Below are positions 26,790 to 34,921 of a DNA stretch of 64,000 nucleotides, piece after piece. The notes under the pieces were generated by a model. The model was not told the origin of the DNA, ran no database searches, and saw nothing but the letters and a program-made list of their open reading frames with translations. This DNA is from an archaeon (lineage in GTDB: Archaea > Asgardarchaeota > Thorarchaeia > Thorarchaeales > Thorarchaeaceae). The translations under genes and the position numbers were made by a program. The number at the start of each line of letters is the position of its first letter. The first letter of the stretch is position 1. The stretch spans positions 1 to 64,000 of the forward strand of contig JAJRZD010000017.1 of NCBI GenBank assembly GCA_024275415.1, written 5' to 3'.

Positions 26790-27473
26790 ATGACCTCCCG
26801 CGATTTTTCTATCATTATAAACAAAGCCGATGTGATGCTCAGCATCTTCTCATTTGCCATTGCAATGTTCTTTATAACGGGATTTAGGTTATTTCCAGAA
26901 TACGCACAAATAGCGTGGATATTCCTCGGCTACCAACTAGCTGGCTGGGTGGGCATTATTGTCGAGGAACTTCTTTTGAGTTCGCGTACGAAAAATGACG
27001 CGATACGCATCTACAATTCAGAGCCGGACTTGGAGTACTGGTTGAATGTAGTCACGATTGGATTGCTTGTGTTCGTGGGAATCATAGTCGCGCAAGTCAT
27101 AACTTTCAGTCTTGATTTAAGTATCTCAACATTTCAGGATCTCAATGTCATTGACAGGCTCTTTGGTTTTCTAGCTGGCGACTCTGAAGAGGTGTTCTTC
27201 AGGGGTTTGCTCTTGCGCTGGACTCTTCGCGCCCTGCAGGCTGTTGATACGAGCTCCGCATTCCAACTCATAATGGTAATTGTAGCAGTCATCATCAATT
27301 CTACGATATTCGCAGTCATGCATGTGTTTGTATACGGCCAGGATTTCTCGAAGATCTTTGCAGTATTCGTGAGCACGATTCCAATCTGTGCTGGCTACCT
27401 CGCATCAAGAAGCATGACTTCCTCCAGAATCGGTCACATCATACTAAACGCAGGGCTAAGGGTGGTGATATAG
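26790..27473 (+). CDS. CPBP-type intramembrane protease
   Basis: A polytopic membrane protein (227 residues, about 6-7 helices) with the three CPBP/Rce1-type motifs in order. EExxxR is at Glu133-Arg138 (EEVFFRG), FxxxH at Phe174-His178 (FAVMHVF) and HxxxN at His216-Asn220 (HIILN). Such enzymes are glutamate-dependent intramembrane proteases (CAAX endopeptidase-like). The start at 26790 has GGGAGG 5-6 bases ahead; an ATG 42 bp earlier lacks one. In the midst of surface-protein genes, a role in trimming envelope proteins or blocking superinfection is plausible but inferred. Its stop overlaps the next GTG start. Confidence 0.8.
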   Translation: MTSRDFSIIINKADVMLSIFSFAIAMFFITGFRLFPEYAQIAWIFLGYQLAGWVGIIVEELLLSSRTKNDAIRIYNSEPDLEYWLNVVTIGLLVFVGIIVAQVITFSLDLSISTFQDLNVIDRLFGFLAGDSEEVFFRGLLLRWTLRALQAVDTSSAFQLIMVIVAVIINSTIFAVMHVFVYGQDFSKIFAVFVSTIPICAGYLASRSMTSSRIGHIILNAGLRVVI

Positions 27474-28177
27474 TGCCAAAAAAGAAATCTAGGTCGCGCA
27501 AGTCGAAACGTAACGACCTGATCCAGTTCAGGACCTATGGTCTATTGATATTGACTGTATTCTTGATTGCTCTTATCGCCGGAACCATCGCGTTCACCAG
27601 GATGAGCACTGTTGACATACCTCTACGTTCGCGATGGCAAGTCGTGGCTGGACTCACACGTGTCGAACACAACGGCATCACATTAACTTCTACTGAAAGC
27701 TATCCTATGACGAATGATAGTTACTTTGGGGCTGCGCTTTCAAAATACAAGCTTCTAGATGGATCTGATTACACATACACCATAACACAACCACTGCCTC
27801 CATTCACGCAATATACCGCCGATATGCCTACCGAATGGTATCCTTACATAGGTTCTCCTAAGATACGGGTTCAAGTGTCAAACCCTGTACATGTGACGCG
27901 GACCCGCTCATTCAGTGGGTGGAGCAACTGGTATCCCGTCGATGATACTGAAGCATATCGCACGTACACTGTCGAGTTGAACGACACTATCATCAAGTAT
28001 GACCATCATGTGTATCTCGTCACAGTCGAGATGACAACCGAGGCAAGAGTGAAATTCATAGGAGGCATTCTGGGCCCACGTGTCGACGGCAACGAGTGGA
28101 TTGGGACATGCGAGGGTTTGCCACGCGTGAAAGAGGCATCGTTACGAGTGTTCTTCGAGTTCTCGCTGCCGACTTAG
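27473..28177 (+). CDS. Envelope-type protein, first part of a frame split by TAG
   Basis: GTG start inside the previous stop (TAGTG). The 234-residue product has a very basic N-terminus, one membrane helix (LLILTVFLIALIAGTIAF) and a beta-rich ectodomain (WYPYIGSPKIRVQVSNP). It stops at TAG 28175-28177 in the middle of a beta strand. The same frame stays open from 28178 to the TAA at 28801, and the downstream part supplies a C-terminal membrane helix, the usual layout of neighbouring surface proteins. Either the TAG is a nonsense change or error, or it is read through. Confidence 0.65.
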   Translation: MPKKKSRSRKSKRNDLIQFRTYGLLILTVFLIALIAGTIAFTRMSTVDIPLRSRWQVVAGLTRVEHNGITLTSTESYPMTNDSYFGAALSKYKLLDGSDYTYTITQPLPPFTQYTADMPTEWYPYIGSPKIRVQVSNPVHVTRTRSFSGWSNWYPVDDTEAYRTYTVELNDTIIKYDHHVYLVTVEMTTEARVKFIGGILGPRVDGNEWIGTCEGLPRVKEASLRVFFEFSLPT

Positions 28178-28801
28178 AGCATCAAAGTCGGCGACATCTG
28201 GCGAGAGAACGGCACAACATATGTCATCGGGGACACTTTCGCAGGAATAATGAGTGCCACAGTTGCACAGGTGGAACTTGGAACAGTCGCGGGATTCCCA
28301 GATGAGCACACATATGGCGGAAAAGTGATTGCAGGAAACACAGTCGGCTATCCCGTCAACATGTGGAACTTGACGACCAACACCTTTCTGCAGAATTTTT
28401 ACGACATTGCGGAGTCAGACAAGGAGTCCCTAGGCCAAATCCAAGATGTGCCTCGCAGTGTGGCAGTAGAGGTGGACGGCACGCTTCTGGCTGGCAGCTT
28501 GGTCGGACTGGAAGGATGGCCAATTCAGTACTGGGCATCTGTGGATCCAATCGACAAATTCCTGAAAACGACTATCAGAATAGATGTTCTCCAGATGCAC
28601 AAGAGCGTTCGGCTCTCTGGGGATCAACCGACCGCAAGCAATCCGCTCGGTGACAATCCGCCTGATGACCCTCCTGGATTATTCGAGTGGCTCGAAATTG
28701 ATCCAGTAGCGGGATTCATGATAGTCATTGCAGTGATTGGCATTCTCATAGCACTCGGGTTCGTGCTGATGATGTTCTCACGATTGATCAGGGGGATATA
28801 A
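28178..28801 (+). CDS. Envelope-type protein, second part after the in-frame TAG
   Basis: Continuation of the preceding frame: 207 codons directly after the TAG, opening SIKVGDIWRENGTTYVIGD. The first possible ATG start is 28250, with only a weak AGGA before it. The ectodomain ends in a Pro/Asp-rich linker (GDNPPDDPPG), a membrane helix (FMIVIAVIGILIALGFVLMM) and a short basic tail. Read with the upstream half it makes a 442-codon protein with an anchor at both ends. Confidence 0.6.
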   Translation, partial: SIKVGDIWRENGTTYVIGDTFAGIMSATVAQVELGTVAGFPDEHTYGGKVIAGNTVGYPVNMWNLTTNTFLQNFYDIAESDKESLGQIQDVPRSVAVEVDGTLLAGSLVGLEGWPIQYWASVDPIDKFLKTTIRIDVLQMHKSVRLSGDQPTASNPLGDNPPDDPPGLFEWLEIDPVAGFMIVIAVIGILIALGFVLMMFSRLIRGI

Positions 28802-28833
28802 CAATCGGACGACCAGCGCAGCACATCGAACAA

Positions 28834-29229
28834 ATGGTCTTGAGAACAGACTCTTCAGATGAAGATGTTTTTGCTGAGCTAAAACAGGATATCCTCATAG
28901 CAGTCATTCTACTCATACTGATGGCAATCGCGCATGAGCTTGGGCACTGGCTGGCATTCACGATCTGTCACTGGGAACTGCGCGATTACGGGTTCTATGC
29001 AACAATTCGCATCTCATGGATGGGCCTTGAAACTGTACCAAATAAGAAGATGTCAATCTTTGACCCACTCGTGACACTGGGAGGTCTGTTTGGGACATTG
29101 CCTTTCAGGCATTTGTGGGCGCGTGTGAGGGATTTTTCCAAGTCTGTAATATTCATCAGCATCGCCTATGGACTCGTCGAATCTTCGCTGTATTTCTTAG
29201 GAATGCCAATCGGAGCATTGATGAGGTGA
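28834..29229 (+). CDS. Small membrane zinc-protease-like protein (HELGH)
   Basis: A 131-residue membrane protein whose first helix contains AHELGHWLAF (His34-Glu35-His38), the zincin HExxH motif embedded in a membrane segment as in site-2 protease (M50) relatives. Two more hydrophobic segments follow, one with FDPLVTLGGLFGTLPF. The usual M50 NxxPxxxxDG third-ligand motif is not visible, so it may be a minimal or divergent member. The spike-like gene starts 4 bp after its stop, and an intramembrane protease of a different class lies 1.4 kb upstream. Confidence 0.55.
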   Translation: MVLRTDSSDEDVFAELKQDILIAVILLILMAIAHELGHWLAFTICHWELRDYGFYATIRISWMGLETVPNKKMSIFDPLVTLGGLFGTLPFRHLWARVRDFSKSVIFISIAYGLVESSLYFLGMPIGALMR

Positions 29230-29233
29230 TGGA

Positions 29234-32200
29234 ATGAAAAGAAGTATAATTGTCGGTATCATTGCGTTGTTAATCGTGCAGGGATTCAGTGTCATACCTC
29301 TCGACGAACCGACGCCAACATACCGAGGAATGACCGACGAGGCAACAAAATTCACTAAATTCGAAACAGCAGCGGACGGCGACATAAGTAACCAAAGCAT
29401 CACACAGTTTTCTGAAACGCTGCCAGACGATGTGATGTTGTTTCCAGACCAGAACATTTCAACATGGTTTGATGATGCGAATGCAGAATACACTCATCAA
29501 GGCTCAATTAGTGGAGACTACACGGACACATTCGTGAACGACGGAGTCTATCACTATGTGGCAAACATCGGTGGTAGCAGTATCGAATACACATTCGTGC
29601 TGCCTTCCTCCGTCGCGACATTGCACAAACCGTTGCAAGTAAGATGGAATGGTAAAATCGGAGGCAGCTCTTCCAATCCACACGAAGCCAAAATTTCAAT
29701 TTGGGATTGGTCAACATCATCGTATGACACGCTGCAGGGCTGGACTGTAGTAACAAAGAACACAGAATTCACGTGGACAGATGACATAAGCACGGATTCG
29801 AACTGGTACACGACCGATGTTGATGGCAACATAACTCTAAGAATACGAGTTGACGGGCGAAACAACGATGTGTCTTGGAACTGCATTACATACGTAGATG
29901 AACTCGCCGTTGAATACTATCGTCCTGGCTCATTCGACGAGGACTTCACAGACATATCTGACTGGATCGCATATCAGACAGAAGACCCAGGTGACACCAT
30001 CACTACTGATGGTGATGTCCTCAACATAACAGGGGAATACAAAGGAACCTCGACTGATTATGACTATTATTACACTAATGCCGTATCAATTTCGGATGCA
30101 TCGTCATATTACATAGAATACCGTGCATATAAACCAAAATTCGCGGGTGTTAATGGCCCGTATATCTGCTTCTTCTCTGCTGATGACCTATCTGGCAGTT
30201 ATGGAAAGGCAGTAATGCCGATTTCTGGAAGTGAATACACTACATATAGATACATTCTATCAGATTTTGGCGTGACTGGGGAAATTGAATCGTTTTACAT
30301 CACAGCCTACACAAATACGGCGGGCGAAGAATGGGAAATGAATTTCGACTACATCCGAATTTTCCAATCGAACGAATCCGGATGGGCGCACGATGGAAGC
30401 ACGACAGAATCCATCGGACTGGGAGCCTATGCATCCATTTCCTCGGACGGCGATGTATTGACGTTCACAGAAACAGCGAACGCACAGGCATTTGATTTTT
30501 GGATAGACTACACATCAACGAATGCTAAAATTAGCACATCTGATTATCAGTTCTTAGAATTCAAAATAGACTCTACGACGAGCGGGGACGGAGACACAAG
30601 GACATACTTGCCAAGAGTCTATGAGGACACATCAACTTACGTGAACATCTTTGATTACGTCAATGACACAGGTGTTTTCAGATTCAATTTGAAAGCCGCT
30701 GGTTTGTCATATGTACGAAACATCAGGTTTTATCTCGAAGATGCATCTGACTCGTTCACACTCGATTATATCAAGATCTATTCTATTGCGGGTTTCAAAG
30801 TCACCGAATCATCTACAACAACAAATGATGTGATTCATGTTGACAATGGTATTTTGAAATCATCAATCGATTCTGGTTTTTTTGTCTTGAACCGAGAACC
30901 ATCAACACAATTTGATTCGAGTGTGTATAATGTCGTGAATGTGACAGCATCACAATATTCATCATTAGACTATGTGAAGATTACTTACAGCGATGGTCTT
31001 TTATCTGCACCAATTTACTTCACACGTGGAACAACATTCACAGCTGGAAAAGGACCAAATACGTTAGATTTTTACTTCACCTTGAGGGACAATAGTTCAA
31101 TCTCCGCCATCGAGTTCTGGAGCGACTCAACTCCGCCAAGCGTCCAGGAGAAGTACAGTAATCCTCGGGATCCGACGACCGCTGATAATGTCACAATAGA
31201 GGTGCAATCAAATGATATTGTTGGACTCTATACCTGTACAGCAAGAATTCTTGAACAACCCGATAGTTCGTCATTGTCGGATATATCATTGGCATTAGAA
31301 TACACAGGTTCATCAGGACTGGAATTATGGAGCTATACTATTGGCAGCAATTCACTCAGTGCCGGTAGATATTTGTTCGAGATTGACGCCTTTGATGGTG
31401 CCAACCACGACTACGCATTTCTTTCATTCACTGTCACAGAAGACTATCGTTTGACACGCATCAGGATTCGATCTAATCTCATCGGCGTGGATCAGTACAT
31501 CCCCTTCGAGCAGTTCGATGTGTATCTGAATGGTTCATTGTTATTGGACAACATCTTCGAAGCAGACACGTCGAAAGCGTACAACATAACGGTGAAGGAC
31601 CGCTGGGCCAATACTCTAAACTCTACTGTGTTTGCATGGTCAGCGGACATTGTGATTGACGTTCCTGTGTATTCACTCAAAGTCGTGTCCTGGTACGAGG
31701 ACTTCGTGTACTTCAATCTTACACGTGGGGGTACCGAATATTCAGAGGTAATTACTCCACTCGACACGGTTCCGTTCCTCCTCTTCCAGGGTAATTATAC
31801 ATGGGAAACAGATTACCGGAATGGTTCTGTGATTTCCGGCTCTCTTTCACTGACACGTTCTGACGCGATAGTGATTACTGGGAATACAATCGCGGATTTA
31901 GCAAGCCTTTCGACCTCCATATTGAACATGACGACAACCATCAATGTGACCGTGACCACGACACAGAATCAAGTCATCTCGATATCTATCGACCTCACAA
32001 ACGTCAATACAACAGTACACAACCAGCTCATTCAGATTCTCCTGAACATCACGAACAGCAACTCAACGATCTATTCGCAAGGATTACAGATTCTTTCAAC
32101 GATATCGAATACGAATGCGACTTTGTACAACCAAACCGTTGCGATCATATCGATGATAACGAATGTGAATTCGACACTCTATGATGCAATCATTGATGTG

Positions 32201-32782
32201 TCGAACGATCTCATTTTGATCAACAGCACATTGAGTGCGCAGTACCTATCCATAAGCTCAACACTGCTCTCGATAGATTCCTCATTAGCGAGTAACTTTA
32301 CGAACATTATTGCGAATTTGACAGCAATAGGGACAAATATCACTTCAAATCATCTCATCGTTGCGTCATTGCTTGCAGTAATCCAGTCTAACATCACAAC
32401 TAATTATCTATCATTGACTGCGACACTACATGCAATTGATTCGTCAATTACCGCGGAAGTCGTGGAACTCGCCGTGATGGTCGGGAATATTCCACTGTTT
32501 CGCGGAGTAACCACTGAAGAACTCGCAGCGATGTTGGGCATCGAGCTTGTAGATATCGATGGCGACGGCGTAGTGGATGGGCCGCGTGAGAATTTGAGTG
32601 AGAAGAATAGAGCGAGCACGCAGGAGCTCGTCGATTCGATGGTAGCGTTTTCAGCACTATTCCTGATCATCATGCTACTTTCTTTCGTCGTAATTCTTTC
32701 AGTGATTCGGAGGACATTAGATTCACTAGTCCGTCGCGTAACAGATATCATTCTCAAGAAAATCGGTTTCAAGGTGAACTAA
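29234..32782 (+). CDS. Spike-like giant surface glycoprotein with 18-residue helical repeats
   Basis: An 1182-residue secreted protein and the largest gene of the element. It has a signal peptide (IIVGIIALLIVQGFSVIPL) and several jelly-roll/discoidin-like beta domains to about residue 640. Ig-like domains follow, then a stalk of ten consecutive 18-residue repeats (residues 905-1084; consensus near N-x-N-S-T-L-x-N-Q). A calcium-loop-like DIDGDGVVDG and a C-terminal membrane helix (about 1136-1158) with a basic tail complete it. Asn-glycosylation sequons are dense in the stalk. This layout (beta head, helical stalk, anchor) fits a virion spike such as pleolipovirus VP4-like proteins; homology is not shown. 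GAGGTGA precedes the ATG. Confidence 0.75.
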   Translation: MKRSIIVGIIALLIVQGFSVIPLDEPTPTYRGMTDEATKFTKFETAADGDISNQSITQFSETLPDDVMLFPDQNISTWFDDANAEYTHQGSISGDYTDTFVNDGVYHYVANIGGSSIEYTFVLPSSVATLHKPLQVRWNGKIGGSSSNPHEAKISIWDWSTSSYDTLQGWTVVTKNTEFTWTDDISTDSNWYTTDVDGNITLRIRVDGRNNDVSWNCITYVDELAVEYYRPGSFDEDFTDISDWIAYQTEDPGDTITTDGDVLNITGEYKGTSTDYDYYYTNAVSISDASSYYIEYRAYKPKFAGVNGPYICFFSADDLSGSYGKAVMPISGSEYTTYRYILSDFGVTGEIESFYITAYTNTAGEEWEMNFDYIRIFQSNESGWAHDGSTTESIGLGAYASISSDGDVLTFTETANAQAFDFWIDYTSTNAKISTSDYQFLEFKIDSTTSGDGDTRTYLPRVYEDTSTYVNIFDYVNDTGVFRFNLKAAGLSYVRNIRFYLEDASDSFTLDYIKIYSIAGFKVTESSTTTNDVIHVDNGILKSSIDSGFFVLNREPSTQFDSSVYNVVNVTASQYSSLDYVKITYSDGLLSAPIYFTRGTTFTAGKGPNTLDFYFTLRDNSSISAIEFWSDSTPPSVQEKYSNPRDPTTADNVTIEVQSNDIVGLYTCTARILEQPDSSSLSDISLALEYTGSSGLELWSYTIGSNSLSAGRYLFEIDAFDGANHDYAFLSFTVTEDYRLTRIRIRSNLIGVDQYIPFEQFDVYLNGSLLLDNIFEADTSKAYNITVKDRWANTLNSTVFAWSADIVIDVPVYSLKVVSWYEDFVYFNLTRGGTEYSEVITPLDTVPFLLFQGNYTWETDYRNGSVISGSLSLTRSDAIVITGNTIADLASLSTSILNMTTTINVTVTTTQNQVISISIDLTNVNTTVHNQLIQILLNITNSNSTIYSQGLQILSTISNTNATLYNQTVAIISMITNVNSTLYDAIIDVSNDLILINSTLSAQYLSISSTLLSIDSSLASNFTNIIANLTAIGTNITSNHLIVASLLAVIQSNITTNYLSLTATLHAIDSSITAEVVELAVMVGNIPLFRGVTTEELAAMLGIELVDIDGDGVVDGPRENLSEKNRASTQELVDSMVAFSALFLIIMLLSFVVILSVIRRTLDSLVRRVTDIILKKIGFKVN

Positions 32783-32784
32783 CT

Positions 32785-33048
32785 ATGCCAAAGCCAGTAG
32801 GAAAAAGAATACAGGTCGCAGAAGGAGCCGCGTGGTGCGGACGCCAACTGCTAGTGATAGTGTTAACAGCAGTCGTGGTTGGCATTATCTATTTCACGAA
32901 CTTGATTGGATACCTCATAGAAATTGCCGGTGTGCCAGTACATTACGCTCTGCTGATCATCGCAGGAATGATAGTAAGTTTTGTTGGAATCGTTGTCTGG
33001 CTCATCATGTATTCTATCAAATACACGGAGCGTGTCAAACATGTCTGA
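32785..33048 (+). CDS. Small two-helix membrane protein
   Basis: An 87-residue protein with a basic N-terminus and two membrane helices (LLVIVLTAVVVGIIYFT and LLIIAGMIVSFVGIVVWLIM) and short cytoplasmic ends. It begins 2 bp after the spike-like gene and overlaps the next gene by 8 bp. In pleolipovirus-like order this slot is held by a small internal membrane protein; that comparison is positional only. Confidence 0.65.
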   Translation: MPKPVGKRIQVAEGAAWCGRQLLVIVLTAVVVGIIYFTNLIGYLIEIAGVPVHYALLIIAGMIVSFVGIVVWLIMYSIKYTERVKHV

Positions 33049-33601
33049 TGTGACTGCCGAGCGCGAGTTCGCTCCCGTTCAGGAGCGGGAAGAACCTGAA
33101 AGCGAAAAGAAGGCGCTCATAACTGTCTTCGGTGTGGTCATCATCGTAGTCATTGTCGGTGTGGTTGTGTGGCTATCACCATTCTTTATCCCATACTGGG
33201 AATTCATGGGCGTCGCATGGCTCTGGGGCTACATTCCAATATCTCTCTTTGTCACAGTGTTAATCATCATGGCTGTGAGAGAATCAATCTCGCATCGTAT
33301 CCACAAGAAGGCTCAAGGGCGTTTTCTTTCACTAGACATTGGCAACTCCGGAGAAGAAGAGTGGAGTGAAACATTCAGGGTGAATTGGATTGTAGAAATC
33401 GACTTCAACAAGCATGGTTACGAACAACTGACCTCTGAGCAAAGACGGGTCATTGATGAGTATGATATCGCTCTTGAGAAGATCCGACAGACCTCACAAT
33501 ACAACGACCTGAAACGTAAGTTGACCGCGAAATCGAGAGAACCCACCGAATCTCGTTGGAGAGAGATGCTTAAACTGACAAGGAGGGACACAAGTGACTG
33601 A
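33041..33601 (+). CDS. Membrane protein with cytoplasmic helical domain
   Basis: A 186-residue protein. ATG 33041 lies inside the end of the previous gene, so translation is probably coupled. An acidic N-terminus is followed by two membrane helices (VFGVVIIVVIVGVVVWL and a second around IPISLFVTVLIIMAV). The last 90 residues form a charged, mostly helical cytoplasmic or intraviral domain. Unrecognised family. The next gene starts with GTG inside its last codons. Confidence 0.6.
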   Translation: MSDVTAEREFAPVQEREEPESEKKALITVFGVVIIVVIVGVVVWLSPFFIPYWEFMGVAWLWGYIPISLFVTVLIIMAVRESISHRIHKKAQGRFLSLDIGNSGEEEWSETFRVNWIVEIDFNKHGYEQLTSEQRRVIDEYDIALEKIRQTSQYNDLKRKLTAKSREPTESRWREMLKLTRRDTSD

Positions 33602-34436
33602 AACCAGCACGGCTGAAACAGAGTTGCAGAAGCTAGAACAGAAATGGCACGAAACGATAAAAGATAAGGATCTTGATGCGCTCGCTTCGGAAGCACACGT
33701 AATTAAGCGTGACATCGAACGGTTCGCAAGGAAACATGAAGGGCTACACCGAGCACTGAAATCTGAGATACAGACCCTCTTGGATCATCACGGCATCATG
33801 CCTAAGACGTGGCCCGGTTTGAAGAATTTGAAAGCATACTTGGTCGGGAGTGATAAGAGTGTTCGACTCTTAGTTTGTCCGAGTTCATTCGAGGATTGTT
33901 TCCACTTCGGCGACATCGAAATTCCTATCGCTGGGTGGTTCGCTAAAGTGAGCATGGCGTTCGGGTCTGCTGCACACATAGGCCCTGTAGTCCCATTCAT
34001 TGAGGACGACCTTACATCGTATTCGGTCCCACTCCAGGTCATCATCGGTTCTCGTTGGCATCGACAACAGTTCTTCAAGGCGATGGACTATTGGATGCAC
34101 ATGGATGGTAAAGAAATCATGAATCAAATTGACCTCGTTGATGAGTTTCAGAGCGCGAAGCTAGCTGCAATTCTCCTCACGATCGGGCGACAATTCAGAA
34201 GTGTCTGGGAGGCTCTTCTAACAAATGATAGAACGATTGTTTCATTTGGTGACGAGCTCGCGGCTTCGGCTATCCGTGATTTCACGCTCGGCATTGACGC
34301 CGGTGTGCCCGAGGACGAAGAAGAGGAGATTCACTTCTGGTCTAATATCTCATGGAAGAGGGCGGCTGGGGTCGTATTGCTTGTGGCATTGATCATAATC
34401 TCCGGGATTTTTATTATTGGAGCGTTGATTACATGA
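33594..34436 (+). CDS. Tail-anchored protein with helical N-terminal domain
   Basis: A 280-residue protein with GTG start overlapping the preceding stop by 8 bp. Residues 1-70 are charged and coiled-coil-like (ELQKLEQKWHETIKDKDLDA). A globular middle follows, then an acidic stretch (GVPEDEEEEIHFW) and a C-terminal membrane helix (GVVLLVALIIISGIFIIGAL). The bulk would face the cytoplasm or virion interior. Unrecognised. Its stop overlaps the next ATG (ATGA). Confidence 0.6.
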   Translation: MTETSTAETELQKLEQKWHETIKDKDLDALASEAHVIKRDIERFARKHEGLHRALKSEIQTLLDHHGIMPKTWPGLKNLKAYLVGSDKSVRLLVCPSSFEDCFHFGDIEIPIAGWFAKVSMAFGSAAHIGPVVPFIEDDLTSYSVPLQVIIGSRWHRQQFFKAMDYWMHMDGKEIMNQIDLVDEFQSAKLAAILLTIGRQFRSVWEALLTNDRTIVSFGDELAASAIRDFTLGIDAGVPEDEEEEIHFWSNISWKRAAGVVLLVALIIISGIFIIGALIT

Positions 34437-34921
34437 GTGATGATGAATATCTTCGAGAGCATGTCCCACAATCAGTCCTTTCAGAACAATATTACCGAGA
34501 CAAGGGTCTCCGTGCTGCTGGTATAACAGTCGAAGCAATCGTTAATGACGCATTGGAACGCGAACCCGGCATCCACGGAATATGGGTTCATCCTAATATG
34601 CAAAGACCAGCAAAGAAATTCGTGAAACATGAGCGAATGCTGAAGCTGAAACACAGATCTGCAAAAACGAATAGGCTGTCAAGAACCGCAAATGCACTGC
34701 GAGATTTGCATGTCACACTTCATGAACTCTATGACGGTTACCATCCACCCGTCAGGACGATGGTAATGGGTGCCGCACCTGGAGAGCCCGCAACGGAGGT
34801 CGTTCCAATTCGATCGGGCTCGGATGAATTCAATCTCCTGACGAGTGCTCGGGAGCGTGTTGCTCGATCAGCCGATGCCGAGTCGGTCGTGAGGGATGAT
34901 AGTGAAGACCGAGGAACTTGA
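34433..34921 (+). CDS. Hypothetical basic protein
   Basis: A 162-residue soluble protein beginning at ATG 34433 in an ATGA overlap with the previous stop. It has a basic middle (KKFVKHERMLKLKHRSAKTN) and acidic ends and no membrane segment. Unrecognised. It overlaps the ATPase gene by 26 bp, so it belongs to the same translationally coupled envelope/packaging operon. Confidence 0.55.
   Translation: MSDDEYLREHVPQSVLSEQYYRDKGLRAAGITVEAIVNDALEREPGIHGIWVHPNMQRPAKKFVKHERMLKLKHRSAKTNRLSRTANALRDLHVTLHELYDGYHPPVRTMVMGAAPGEPATEVVPIRSGSDEFNLLTSARERVARSADAESVVRDDSEDRGT

Noticed and set aside
31946..32485. 54-bp periodic repeat as possible CRISPR or satellite
   Set aside because: The period is preserved only at protein level inside a continuous reading frame; the DNA units differ strongly.
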